From an uncultured Saccharospirillaceae bacterium (lineage in GTDB: Bacteria; Pseudomonadota; Gammaproteobacteria; Pseudomonadales; Oceanobacteraceae): a stretch of DNA of 64,000 bases. Shown here in pieces: positions 1 to 9,226 of the stretch (its first letter is position 1; each line of letters starts with the position of its first letter). The stretch spans positions 18,517-82,516 of the forward strand of contig CANMOZ010000018.1 of the NCBI GenBank assembly GCA_947499545.1. Reading direction: 5' to 3'. Made by a program: the position numbers and the translations under genes. The notes under the pieces were generated by a model. That model saw only the letters and a list, made by a program, of their open reading frames with translations. It was not told where the DNA came from and did no database searches.

Positions 1-2
1 TG

Positions 3-590
3 TATCCTTTGTTGAGTCAAGTAGTATTTTTCATCCTAATACTGGTTGGACTAGCAGCTTGCTCAGATGATAATAAATATAATGGGGTAGCATTATCTGA
101 CACCAACACATCAGACACCAATACTTCAGATACCCCCGACGGAGTTTCAGCGATTACATGTGGCACTACCCCTTGGGGGAATGCTCTTGATGCGATTAAT
201 GATCGACGTTCGGTTGGCAAAGCCTGTGGTGGAACAACTTATGCTCCTAATAGTAAGGGCTATGTATGGGTAAAAGCTCTTTGTGATGCTGCCAGGGCTC
301 ATGCAATTAACATGGCTGTGGCCAAAGCGGTTTCTAATACTCGAACTGATTTAGAAGACAGGCTTACTGTGGCTGGATATAACTTTCTTAACGCTGCGCG
401 ATCTGCTGATTCGACTACTTCCAGTTCTTCCTCTGGATTTGTTACTAAATTAGAAAGAAGGCAAAACCCCACTGACTGTAAGAATATCTACGACAATGAT
501 GGAACTTATACAGAAATGGCAATTGGGAGAGCCAAAGACACAGTGAATGGAGTCTATTATTGGTCCTTCATTGTTGCTAAGCCACTTTAG
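3..590 (+). CDS. CAP-domain lipoprotein, degenerate (5' end outside window)
   Basis: The frame is open to the left edge; the first possible start in the window is TTG at 9, but the hydrophobic leader seen from there has no basic n-region, so the true start probably lies upstream. A lipobox (GLAAC, Cys at residue 18 from the TTG) predicts a lipid-anchored protein. A Ser/Thr/Asp linker with three SDT-type units follows, then about 150 residues matching the CAP/SCP pattern: an 'INDRR...CGGTTY' start, 'AARAHAINMA', a 'DRLTVAGYNF' helix, a 'TDCKNIYD' stretch, 'YTEMAIG' and a final 'YWSFIVAKP' strand. The first His and the late Glu of the CAP tetrad are visible, but the GEN motif and the His of the PGHC motif are missing. 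Family call inferred from motif order; function unknown. Confidence 0.7.
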   Translation, partial: YPLLSQVVFFILILVGLAACSDDNKYNGVALSDTNTSDTNTSDTPDGVSAITCGTTPWGNALDAINDRRSVGKACGGTTYAPNSKGYVWVKALCDAARAHAINMAVAKAVSNTRTDLEDRLTVAGYNFLNAARSADSTTSSSSSGFVTKLERRQNPTDCKNIYDNDGTYTEMAIGRAKDTVNGVYYWSFIVAKPL

Positions 591-636
591 TGCAGTTCGC
601 CTCATATAAGCCGTTTCCAGTGTCATTTGGCTGGAG

Positions 637-1626
637 CTAGAGTGCAGCTATTGCTGGACAGGCCTGTTGGGAAGCTGCTTTTGTGCTGATTTGCTCATTT
701 ATCCATTTAATAATGTCTTGATACACTTCCGAACGATTCTCTTCATTAAGCATTTCGTGTCGACCGCCGGGGTAGATAATGAGATGGGTCTTTTGTAGAT
801 TAGAAGCTAGAAGTTTCTTCTCTAACTGTATTAGCCCTTTTCCATATTGCCCGACCGGGTCTTGATCGCCCCCAAAAATGAGGATAGGTAATGTCTCGGG
901 AAAGCGCTTTAGAGCTTGCTTGGTGCTGATCGTTTTTAATCCGGTCATAAAATCGACCCAAAATTGTGTGGTGCAAGAGAACCCACAAAGACTGTCTTGG
1001 CAATAAGCATCTACTTGGAAGGTGTCTCGTGACAGCCAGTCGTACGGCGTTCTTGCAGGTTTAAATCGCCGATTGAAGCCACCAAAAGTGAGAGCGTCAA
1101 TGAGTTTGCTACAACGCCGTTTTCCCAATCTTAGGCGTTCGAGCTTTGCCACTAAAAGCCCTAGACTATACATAAAAGGGGGTTGATAATTTGTTCCGGA
1201 TAAAATCAAAGCTGCTAGCTTTGGTCTGAACTGTTGAACGAAGGCCTGAGCGATAAATGATCCCATGCTGTGGCCTAATAAAACGAAAGGGATGGAGTGT
1301 TTTTCTCTTGCCCAGTGATATACCTGATCGATATCAGCAATGACCTTATCCCAGCCGTTGTGATCACTGAAATGGCCTAAACCTCCAGCACCCGGTTGAG
1401 AGCCATGCCCTCGATGGGTCGGAGCCACAACGACGAAGCCTTGGTCGCATAGCATCTCCGAGAAAGTCGTATAGCGTTCTGGGTGTTCCGCCATACCATG
1501 AGCGATGATGATAAGTGCTTTAGGTGGAGATGTAGGTTCAAATTTGTGGATCTCAATAATATGGCCATCCAGGGCGCTGGATAGTTGGTAGCGTGTCCTT
1601 TCACCCAGCGCGGATTCGTCCATCAT
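637..1626 (-). CDS. Alpha/beta hydrolase, monoacylglycerol lipase / lysophospholipase type
   Basis: A 329-residue serine hydrolase of the Hydrolase_4 (PldB / monoglyceride lipase) type. It has the oxyanion-side motif 'IAHGMAEHPERY' (about residues 41-52), nucleophile elbow GHSMGS at 118-123 (Ser120), a probable acid in 'GGDQDP' (Asp254 or Asp256) and catalytic His290 in 'GGRHEML'. No signal peptide or membrane segment is seen, so it is probably cytoplasmic and acts on lysophospholipids or monoglycerides. Two ATGs (1626 and 1623) start the gene. It is divergent from fadD, which would activate the fatty acids it releases. That link is inference; the substrate is not determined by sequence. Confidence 0.85.
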   Translation of the reverse strand: MMDESALGERTRYQLSSALDGHIIEIHKFEPTSPPKALIIIAHGMAEHPERYTTFSEMLCDQGFVVVAPTHRGHGSQPGAGGLGHFSDHNGWDKVIADIDQVYHWAREKHSIPFVLLGHSMGSFIAQAFVQQFRPKLAALILSGTNYQPPFMYSLGLLVAKLERLRLGKRRCSKLIDALTFGGFNRRFKPARTPYDWLSRDTFQVDAYCQDSLCGFSCTTQFWVDFMTGLKTISTKQALKRFPETLPILIFGGDQDPVGQYGKGLIQLEKKLLASNLQKTHLIIYPGGRHEMLNEENRSEVYQDIIKWINEQISTKAASQQACPAIAAL

Positions 1627-1804
1627 GATGGCAATATACCTTTTTAATCTGTGTAAAATGCAGTTTTAGACTTGGTTGAAAGGTCGATTCTACCTCAAGG
1701 GCTTTGCCCATACCAAGAAAACTGGTAGTCTCCGGCTAGCCTTTAGGCCTGGGAACGGAATCATTGATAATTTACCCAGCGAGTAAGGATCTTTTGGAGG
1801 TGGT

Positions 1805-3496
1805 ATGAAATCAACCTTTTTTACAGATAGGTACCCTAAGGAGGTGCCTAAATCGCTGGATATGACTGAGTATTCATCTGTCATTGATGTGTTTCAGCAA
1901 AGCACTCAGCGTTTTACCAATCGACCCGCTTTTACAGCATTAGGTACAACCCTTACTTATGCTGATTTGGAACGAATGAGTAAAGCCTTTGCAGCCTATC
2001 TGCAAAATCACACAGACCTTAAACCCGGTGATCGGATTGCGGTACAACTGCCGAATCTATTGCAGTACCCGGTGGTCGTCTTTGGCGCTTTGCGCGCAGG
2101 GTTAGTCGTTGTCAACACCAACCCTCTTTATACTGAGAGGGAAATGAAGCACCAGTTTAAAGACTCAGGTGCCAAAGCCCTTATAATATTGGCTAACTTC
2201 GCACATAAAGTCCCCCCTATAATCAAAGAAACTGAACTTAAAACCGTCATCGTGACGGAGGTCGGAGACTTTTGTTCACCCATTAAGCGTTGGATTGTCA
2301 ATGCTGTTGTGAAGCATATTAAAAAAGACGTTCCAACTTATCAGTTGCCAAATGAAATCAAAATTAATGACGCGTTAATGTTGGGGCGTAATAGTTCTTT
2401 TACCCCAGTTGATCGTGGCCAAGATGATATCTGTGTATTGCAGTACACGGGAGGAACCACAGGTGTTGCGAAAGGCGCTATGCTGACCAACCAAAATTTG
2501 GTTGCCAATATGCTGCAAGCACGACCTTATTTCGAAATGTGCTTAGGTAAAAAAGATACAGAAGCGCCTCCCAAAACCGTTATTGCACCTTTGCCGTTGT
2601 ATCATATTTACGCGTTTACGGTTAACTGTATGATCATCATGGAAACGGGCAATCATAATGTGTTGATCCCTAATCCAAAGGATCTGAAAGCCTTTATCAA
2701 AGAGGCTGCCAAGTGGAAGTTTCATGGTTTTCTAGGTCTCAATACGTTGTTTGTAGCTCTCTGCAAAAACCCGGAGTTTCGAGAAAAGGTTGATTTTAGT
2801 GAGTTGCGTTTAACGATTTCCGGTGGAATGGCCTTAACACATGCAGCTGCAAATCTTTGGAAAGAAGTAACGGGTTGTGACATTAATGAAGGCTATGGCA
2901 TGACAGAAACCTCCCCTATTGCCTGTTTTAACCCTCCTGGATATGGACAGCTGGGTACAATTGGGTTGCCCGTGCCTGAAACCCAATGCAAGGTCATCAG
3001 TGAGCAAGGCCAAGAGTTGGCTCTTGGCGAGGCGGGTGAACTATGCATCAAAGGCCCTCAGGTAATGAAAGGCTATTGGAATCGGCCAGAAGCGACCGCA
3101 GATGTGCTAGGCGAAGATGGCTGGTTCAAGACGGGGGATATGGCCGTTGTCCAAGAAGATGGCTATATCCGAATCGTTGATCGTAAAAAAGATATGATCA
3201 TCGTTTCAGGCTTTAACGTGTATCCAAATGAAATTGAGGATGTGATTGCAGGGCATCCAGCTGTTACAGAATGTGCCGCAGTAGGCGTACCTGATGAACG
3301 CAGCGGGGAAATAGTAAAGCTCTTTGTTGTGTCTAGTGATCCTGCATTAACGGAAGAAGGAATCAGAAGTTGGGCGAAGGAGCGTTTGACCGGTTATAAA
3401 GTTCCAAAACGTGTGGAATTCCGTGATGAACTGCCAAAAACCAATGTTGGTAAAATACTCCGCCGGGAGTTGAGAGAAGAGTCAGCGAATTCGTAG
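1805..3496 (+). CDS. fadD: Long-chain fatty acid--CoA ligase FadD
   Basis: A 563-residue acyl-adenylate-forming enzyme, the usual FadD length. It activates long-chain fatty acids to acyl-CoA for beta-oxidation, at the inner face of the membrane. Visible motifs are the P-loop-like 'YTGGTTGVAKG' near residue 213, 'GYGMTETSP' near 363, 'GWFKTGD' near 438, the fatty-acid signature 'YPNEIED' near 472 and the C-terminal 'NVGKILRREL' with the catalytic Lys. The ATG is preceded by GGAGG at 1796-1800. It is transcribed alone: a strong hairpin follows the stop. The 178-bp gap to the divergent hydrolase must hold its promoter; I could not identify a FadR or PsrA operator with confidence. Confidence 0.95.
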   Translation: MKSTFFTDRYPKEVPKSLDMTEYSSVIDVFQQSTQRFTNRPAFTALGTTLTYADLERMSKAFAAYLQNHTDLKPGDRIAVQLPNLLQYPVVVFGALRAGLVVVNTNPLYTEREMKHQFKDSGAKALIILANFAHKVPPIIKETELKTVIVTEVGDFCSPIKRWIVNAVVKHIKKDVPTYQLPNEIKINDALMLGRNSSFTPVDRGQDDICVLQYTGGTTGVAKGAMLTNQNLVANMLQARPYFEMCLGKKDTEAPPKTVIAPLPLYHIYAFTVNCMIIMETGNHNVLIPNPKDLKAFIKEAAKWKFHGFLGLNTLFVALCKNPEFREKVDFSELRLTISGGMALTHAAANLWKEVTGCDINEGYGMTETSPIACFNPPGYGQLGTIGLPVPETQCKVISEQGQELALGEAGELCIKGPQVMKGYWNRPEATADVLGEDGWFKTGDMAVVQEDGYIRIVDRKKDMIIVSGFNVYPNEIEDVIAGHPAVTECAAVGVPDERSGEIVKLFVVSSDPALTEEGIRSWAKERLTGYKVPKRVEFRDELPKTNVGKILRRELREESANS

Positions 3497-3504
3497 CACT
3501 CCTT

Positions 3505-3539
3505 CTGTGATAACTAGGCAGAAAGCCTGGTTATCACAG
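3505..3539 (+). terminator. Terminator-like hairpin after fadD
   Basis: A perfect 10-bp inverted repeat (CTGTGATAAC at 3505-3514, GTTATCACAG at 3530-3539) encloses a second small stem (GGC/GCC) around AGAAA. It begins 9 bases after the fadD stop. The following T-tract is weak (CACTCTTTGT), so termination may be partial. It overlaps the longest in-frame extension of the next gene, which argues that hrpA starts downstream. Confidence 0.7.
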
Positions 3540-3596
3540 CACTCTTTGTGTACACATCTACTCAACATGCAATTGCATGCTTCAATGGAGGCCTCT

Positions 3597-6500
3597 GTGT
3601 CTTTTAAGGCTGAAGCTGTTCGCAGCCAACTTACTTTTGCACTGATTAAAGATCGTAACTACCTGGAGAAGCAACTTCAGAAAGTTGAACGCTTGCACTC
3701 GCAAGGCAAGCCGACGGATCGGATTACAGATAAACTTCAAAAACAGCTGCTGAACTCCATTGAACAGGCAGTTGAGCGACAGCAGGCCATTCCTGCGACT
3801 CTAAACTTTCCAGAAGCCTTACCGATCGTACAAAAACAATCGGATATTGAACGTTTGATTGAATCAAACCAAGTTGTTGTGATTGCTGGGGAAACCGGTT
3901 CTGGTAAAACGACGCAGTTGCCTAAAATGTGTTTAAAGTTGGGCCTTGCGCGTTATGGGTGTATTGCTCATACACAGCCGCGTCGAATTGCTGCGCGTGC
4001 TGTTGCTGCTCGTGTTGCTGAGGAGCTTGGTGTCAGTCTTGGCCAACAAATTGGATATCAAGTTAGATTTACTGATCAAACGTCTCCATCAACGTTAGTG
4101 AAGTTGATGACAGATGGTGTTTTGTTGTCAGAAATTCAGCAAGATCCATATTTGAATCGTTACCAATGCATCATTATTGATGAAGCCCATGAGCGCAGCC
4201 TCAATATCGATTTTTTGTTGGGGTATTTGAAATCGCTATTGCCAAAAAGGCCAGATTTAAAACTCATCATTACTTCCGCTACGATTGATTTAGAGCGATT
4301 TTCTCAACATTTTAATAATGCCCCCGTATTAGAAGTGTCAGGGCGGACGTATCCGGTAGAGGTTTTATATCGTCCTTTAGTTGACCCTGAAGAACGTGAT
4401 CAAGAGCAGGGTGTTCAAGAGGGTATCTTGAATGCGATTGCAGAGATTGAACAATTGGACCGAGCTGCGGGTAGCCATGGCGATGTGCTGATATTCCTAC
4501 CCGGTGAACGAGATATCCGTGAAACAGCAGAGACTCTTCGTAAAGCCAATTTAGCTTCTACTGATATTCTACCCTTATACGCTCGCTTAAGCGCAGGCGA
4601 TCAAAACAAAATTTTTAAGCCTCACGGTGGGCGACGTATCGTATTGTCAACCAATGTGGCAGAGACTTCATTAACGGTACCCGGTATCAAGTATGTCATT
4701 GACACGGGTGTTGCCCGTATCAGTCGTTACAGCTATCGATCAAAAATCCAGCGTTTGCCTATAGAGCCAATCTCCCAAGCCAGTGCAAACCAAAGGAAGG
4801 GGCGTTGCGGTAGGGTCGCTGCTGGAACCTGTATTCGCCTGTATTCTGAAGAAGACTTTGCGGCCAGACCGGCGTTCACTGATCCTGAAATCTTAAGAAC
4901 CAATTTAGCAGCGGTCATCTTACAGATGTTAAATTTGCGAATCGGATCTATAGAAGCTTTTCCCTTTGTAAACCCTCCCGATTCGAAGTTCATTAAAGAT
5001 GGCTTTACCTTGTTGTTGGAGCTCGGAGCCATTACTCAAGATCGACAACTAACCGCTGTTGGACGCCAATTATCGAGGCTGCCAATAGAACCAAGGTTGG
5101 GTAAGGTGCTGGTAGAAGGGCATCACCAAGGTTGTTTAGCTGAAATGTTGATCATTGTGAGTCTTATGTCGGTGCAAGACCCGAGAGAATGGCCGCATGA
5201 ACGTCAGCAATTTGCGCAGCAAAAACATGCGCAGTGGAAAGATGAACAATCGGATTTTACCGAGATGCTAGCCTTATGGCAGGGGGTTGAGTTACAGCGA
5301 CAAGCCTTGTCGGGTAATCAATTCAAAAAATACTGTAAAGAAAACCTTATTTCTTACTTGCGAGTCAAAGAATGGCGAGATACACATCGTCAATTACATT
5401 TACTGTGTAAAGAGTTGGGGTTGAAAGAAAATTCAGAGCCTGCTTCTTATGAATCCGTCCATAAAGCGTTATTGTCTGGTCTTTTAAGTCATATAGGACA
5501 AAAAACGGATGAGTCTGATTACGTGGGTGCCAGAAATAAACGTTTCATGATATTCCCTGGATCAAGTCAATTCAAAAAACGACCAAAATGGTGCCTGGCT
5601 GGAGAGCTGGTGGAAACGTCAAGGCTGTATGGGCGGATGGTTGCGAAAATCCAACCGGAGTGGATAGAGCCGGTTGCAGGCCATTTAGTTAAGCGCCAAT
5701 ATTTTGAGCCGCATTGGGAAAACAAGCGGGGACAAGTCATGGCGTTTGAGCAGGTGACGCTCTTCGGCTTGATTATTGTACCGAAGCGTCGAGTCAATTA
5801 TGAGGTGATTGATTTGGCAGTTTCACGAGAAATTTTTATTCGTGAAGCCTTGGTGCCACACCAGTTGCAAACGCAAGGGAACTTTCTCAAAGCAAATCAG
5901 GCATTAATTCAATCATTGGAGAAGCTAGAAGACAAAAGTCGTCGTCGTGATATTTTAGTGGATGATGAAACCCTGTTTGATTTTTACGATCAAAAAATTC
6001 CGCAAAATATTGCGAATCGAGTGGCTTTTGAAAAGTGGCGAAAACAAAAAGAGCAATCTGAACCGCAGTTGTTGTATTTAACGTCCGACTATTTGATGCA
6101 GCACAACGCTAGTCATGTAACGGAGCAACAATTCCCGAGTCGAATGACCTTTGAATGCGTTACGCTTGCATTGAGTTATCGATTTGAACCTGGTCATAAA
6201 GAAGATGGCGTTAGCCTTGAGGTGCCGGCAGGGTTAGTCAATAGACTTTCGCCAGGGCGATTGGAATGGTTGGTGCCCGGTATGATAGCCGAAAAATGTG
6301 TAGTCTTATTGAAGTCATTGCCTAAACCTAAGCGTCGACCTTTGGTCCCTATGCCCGACTTTGTGAACGCTTTTTTATCCAAAACGCCTTTTGCTCAGGG
6401 CGATTTGTTAGAGCAGTTAATACAGTTTGCTTGGAAACAAAAGCAGGTACGTATAACGCGTGAGGAATTTGATCTTCCCCAGGTGGATGACCACTTCCGG

Positions 6501-7508
6501 TTCAATATTCAGGTGTTGGATGATGATCAGAGAATTATTGAACAAGGTCGTGATTTGGAAAAGATCAGGGAGTACTTCAAATTGTCGGCGGATTCTCCCA
6601 AGGCAACACAGTTTGATTCCGACTGGGAGAGGATCCAAGTAAAAGCTTGGGACTTTGGTGAGCTGCCTGAGAAAATGAATATTCAGCAAGGGGGCGTGGG
6701 TTTTGAAGTGTATCCTGCCATTGTTGATGAAAAAGAGTCAGTCGCTTTGACCTTGGTGGATCACCCTGTACGAGCAGGAGAGGAAACCAAGCGGGGTCTG
6801 GTGCGTTTATCCCAACTCTCACTGGAGGTTCAATCTAAGTATTGGAAGAACCAATTAGAGCAGCAATTAGGCAAGCAAAGCATCTTGTATAGTGCGCTTG
6901 GCTCTAAGCAACAATTGGTGCAAGGCATCATGGATGTGGCTATCCATTCATTATTGGTTGAGCCAGATAGCATTCGATCGAAAGAAGCTTTTCTGGTTTG
7001 GGAAGAGCAGCTCAAAGCGAATGCTTGGGAGCAAATTCAGTTGGTTTGGAATAAGGTTGAGTTGTCTCTTAAAAAGCAAACAGAGCTGCAACGGCGGTTA
7101 AAGCAGAAAATGTCGATGGCGTTTGCGTTTGCTTTTTCGGATGTGAAAGCACAATTATCTGCCTTATTTCCTAAGGGGTTCCCTGCCGGTTGTTGCTTGT
7201 CAGAGCTTGAGCAATATCCACGTTATCTGACAGCAATTGAACAGCGATTGGATAAGCTCCAGGGGAATGTTCAAAAAGACAAGCTGGCAATGATGGTGTT
7301 GGAGCCATTATATAAGGACTATGAAAGTTTCAAGCAGCAGTTGCCTTTGCCGGAGTATTGTTATCCGGAATTAGCCGAATTCCGTTGGTGGCTTGAAGAA
7401 CTCAGGGTATCCTTGTTTGCTCAGAGCTTAGGCACCCCGTTCAGTGTTTCTGAGAAGCGGTTAAAGAAACGTTGGCTAGAAATACAAGAATCGGTCAGGG
7501 GTAGGTGA
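3597..7508 (+). CDS. hrpA: ATP-dependent RNA helicase HrpA
   Basis: A DEAH-box helicase of about 1303 residues, matching the length of E. coli HrpA. It has Walker A 'GETGSGKTTQ' near residue 98, 'DEAH' near 194, 'SATI', then motif VI 'QRKGRCGR', an HA2/OB-fold region and the long HrpA-specific C-terminal DUF3418 region. HrpA acts on RNA and, in E. coli, helps rescue stalled ribosomes and process some mRNAs. The frame is open back to a GTG at 3507, but that start sits inside the fadD terminator hairpin. ATGs occur at 3567 and 3585. The best-supported start is GTG 3597, with GGAGG at 3587-3591 and 5-base spacing. Confidence 0.93.
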   Translation: MSFKAEAVRSQLTFALIKDRNYLEKQLQKVERLHSQGKPTDRITDKLQKQLLNSIEQAVERQQAIPATLNFPEALPIVQKQSDIERLIESNQVVVIAGETGSGKTTQLPKMCLKLGLARYGCIAHTQPRRIAARAVAARVAEELGVSLGQQIGYQVRFTDQTSPSTLVKLMTDGVLLSEIQQDPYLNRYQCIIIDEAHERSLNIDFLLGYLKSLLPKRPDLKLIITSATIDLERFSQHFNNAPVLEVSGRTYPVEVLYRPLVDPEERDQEQGVQEGILNAIAEIEQLDRAAGSHGDVLIFLPGERDIRETAETLRKANLASTDILPLYARLSAGDQNKIFKPHGGRRIVLSTNVAETSLTVPGIKYVIDTGVARISRYSYRSKIQRLPIEPISQASANQRKGRCGRVAAGTCIRLYSEEDFAARPAFTDPEILRTNLAAVILQMLNLRIGSIEAFPFVNPPDSKFIKDGFTLLLELGAITQDRQLTAVGRQLSRLPIEPRLGKVLVEGHHQGCLAEMLIIVSLMSVQDPREWPHERQQFAQQKHAQWKDEQSDFTEMLALWQGVELQRQALSGNQFKKYCKENLISYLRVKEWRDTHRQLHLLCKELGLKENSEPASYESVHKALLSGLLSHIGQKTDESDYVGARNKRFMIFPGSSQFKKRPKWCLAGELVETSRLYGRMVAKIQPEWIEPVAGHLVKRQYFEPHWENKRGQVMAFEQVTLFGLIIVPKRRVNYEVIDLAVSREIFIREALVPHQLQTQGNFLKANQALIQSLEKLEDKSRRRDILVDDETLFDFYDQKIPQNIANRVAFEKWRKQKEQSEPQLLYLTSDYLMQHNASHVTEQQFPSRMTFECVTLALSYRFEPGHKEDGVSLEVPAGLVNRLSPGRLEWLVPGMIAEKCVVLLKSLPKPKRRPLVPMPDFVNAFLSKTPFAQGDLLEQLIQFAWKQKQVRITREEFDLPQVDDHFRFNIQVLDDDQRIIEQGRDLEKIREYFKLSADSPKATQFDSDWERIQVKAWDFGELPEKMNIQQGGVGFEVYPAIVDEKESVALTLVDHPVRAGEETKRGLVRLSQLSLEVQSKYWKNQLEQQLGKQSILYSALGSKQQLVQGIMDVAIHSLLVEPDSIRSKEAFLVWEEQLKANAWEQIQLVWNKVELSLKKQTELQRRLKQKMSMAFAFAFSDVKAQLSALFPKGFPAGCCLSELEQYPRYLTAIEQRLDKLQGNVQKDKLAMMVLEPLYKDYESFKQQLPLPEYCYPELAEFRWWLEELRVSLFAQSLGTPFSVSEKRLKKRWLEIQESVRGR

Positions 7509-7512
7509 ACCT

Positions 7513-7620
7513 GTGCTGACAACCTGGCTGAATGGGTTGGCATGCTTTATAGTGACGAGCTTTGTTTTGTGTCTAGGTTATTTTGGGTATTTCTCCCAAA
7601 GGATGAAATGGGGCTTGTAG
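7513..7620 (+). CDS. Possible 35-residue single-pass membrane protein
   Basis: A GTG start at 7513 lies 4 bases after the hrpA stop with AGGTGA just upstream (overlapping that stop), and a TAG ends it at 7618-7620. The peptide begins MLTTWLNG, has a hydrophobic stretch of about 20 residues (roughly GLACFIVTSFVLCLGYFGYF) and ends with the basic tail SQRMKWGL, consistent with one transmembrane segment. No family is recognised. Placement and shape suggest a translationally coupled small membrane protein, but an ORF this short can arise by chance. Confidence 0.25.
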   Translation: MLTTWLNGLACFIVTSFVLCLGYFGYFSQRMKWGL

Positions 7621-7678
7621 GTGAGTTGGTGTACGCTAAACCGGCTTTTTACAAGTCAATGATATGCAGAGGTGATTT

Positions 7679-8803
7679 GTGGTTAAGGTGTTTTTGACGG
7701 GTACTGGGCTCTACACGCCCCCACACTCCATCAGTAATGAAGAGTTGGTTCGGTCTTTTAACGATTGGGTGGCACAATACAACGATCAGCATAAAACGGA
7801 TATTGAGGCCGGTAAGTTAGAACCTCTGCAACCCTCTAGTGTTGAATTTATTGAGAAAGCTTCTGGCATTAAGAGCCGATATGTAATGGATAAAGAAGGC
7901 ATCCTAGACATCAAGCGTATGATGCCGTATTTGCCTGAGCGAGCCGATGGTGAGCCATCATTGCAATGTGAAATGAGCGTAGAAGCGGCAAAAGAAGCGC
8001 TTGCCCAAGCAGGCAAAACCGCTGCGGATGTTGATGCGGTGATTCTGGCATGCTCCAACTTTCAGCGCCCTTATCCTGCAGTGTCGGTTGAAGTGCAAGC
8101 GGCCCTTGGGATAGAAGGGTTTGCTTATGATATGAACGTTGCCTGCTCTTCTGCGACCTTTGGTATTCAGGCAGCATTCAATGCCATTCAGGCGGGTAGT
8201 GCTAAGTCTGTCTTGGTGATCAACCCGGAAATTTGCAGCGGGCATTTAAACTTTAAAGATCGTGATAGCCACTTTATCTTTGGTGATGCTTGTACGGCTG
8301 TACTCATTGAGAGTGAATCAGTTGTAACCGATTCTAAAGGTCATTTTGAATTGCTTGGCACCAAACTTTCAACGAATTACTCGAATAACATACGCAATAA
8401 TTTTGGATTTCTAAATCGTTGTGATGAGCGGACAGAGTTCAGCAACGATAAGCTATTTCGTCAAAGTGGACGTAAAGTGTTTAAAGAAGTCACGCCAAAA
8501 GTTGCGAGCTTAATACAAAGCCATGTTCATGAGCAGGGTGTCGAGATGTCTGATGTGGCTAGAGTTTGGCTTCATCAAGCAAATGGCAATATGAATCGCC
8601 TTATTGCTCAAAAGCTCTTTGGTAAAGAGGTCACTGATCAACAGTCACCCACCATATTGGATACTTATGCCAACACCAGTTCAGCTGGATCAATCATTGC
8701 CTTTCATAAATACAAAGATGATTTGAATGCCGGTGATTTTGGCGTGATTTGCTCGTTTGGCGCAGGTTATTCCATGGGGAGTGTTGTTGTAAAACGCCAC
8801 TAG
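7679..8803 (+). CDS. Beta-ketoacyl-ACP synthase III (FabH-like, long variant)
   Basis: A 374-residue thiolase-fold enzyme with the KAS III catalytic triad: Cys156 in 'NVACSSATFG', His299 in 'WLHQANGNMNR' and Asn332 in 'YANTSSAGS'. It is longer than housekeeping FabH (about 320 residues) because of N-terminal insertions, like the Pseudomonas PA3286 type that condenses medium-chain acyl-CoA with malonyl-ACP and feeds beta-oxidation intermediates into synthesis. The substrate assignment is therefore inference from family. GTG start with AGAGGTG upstream. It is monocistronic, ending at a hairpin. Nearby fadD fits a role linking degradation to synthesis. Confidence 0.88.
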   Translation: MVKVFLTGTGLYTPPHSISNEELVRSFNDWVAQYNDQHKTDIEAGKLEPLQPSSVEFIEKASGIKSRYVMDKEGILDIKRMMPYLPERADGEPSLQCEMSVEAAKEALAQAGKTAADVDAVILACSNFQRPYPAVSVEVQAALGIEGFAYDMNVACSSATFGIQAAFNAIQAGSAKSVLVINPEICSGHLNFKDRDSHFIFGDACTAVLIESESVVTDSKGHFELLGTKLSTNYSNNIRNNFGFLNRCDERTEFSNDKLFRQSGRKVFKEVTPKVASLIQSHVHEQGVEMSDVARVWLHQANGNMNRLIAQKLFGKEVTDQQSPTILDTYANTSSAGSIIAFHKYKDDLNAGDFGVICSFGAGYSMGSVVVKRH

Positions 8804-8813
8804 ATGTTTATGG

Positions 8814-8839
8814 ACGCCTGTAATCACTATTGCAGGCGT
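8814..8839 (+). terminator. Terminator-like hairpin after the FabH-like gene
   Basis: Inverted repeat ACGCCTG (8814-8820) and CAGGCGT (8833-8839) with a 12-base loop, 10 bases after the stop codon. Only a short T/C-rich tail follows (ATTCTC), so strength is uncertain. Confidence 0.45.
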
Positions 8840-9226
8840 ATTCTCGAACTGACTAAGTAAGCAAATAAGCTCGCTTTTTGTCTAGTCTTGTACATTCCTT
8901 CTTGCCTTTTCTTAATATTGTTGTGTTGCAGTCGTGGAGCTGGACTCTAGGTTGCATTCACCCTAGCAATCACTGACTTAATCTGGTCGCAACCCATCAC
9001 GAAATTAAATGGCAAATTTTTTCTATTTTTTCGTAATGAAGTCATCAGTCATGCGACTAACGACCGATTAGATAAAACGGCTAATGATCTTCCAAGGTCT
9101 AAACTGGCTTATGTGATCTTAAGTATTGGTTTTTCCAATGAGCATCGCTTGAGTCTAGGCCAAGGCTGGTTTAGGCGTTTAGTGACTCAGCATTCAATCA
9201 AACTTCTCAATATAGAGGGTAATCTG
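8840..9226. other. Intergenic region upstream of the hvf operon
   Basis: No convincing gene is seen here. The frame of hvfA is open back to 9113, but the signal-peptide start at ATG 9227 with AGAGGG upstream is clearly better. The region holds T-rich tracts (about 9015-9032) and must contain the hvf promoter. I found no unambiguous -35/-10 pair or ECF-sigma motif. A short inverted pair (TGAGTC near 9150, GACTCA near 9183) is weak. Confidence 0.4.
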
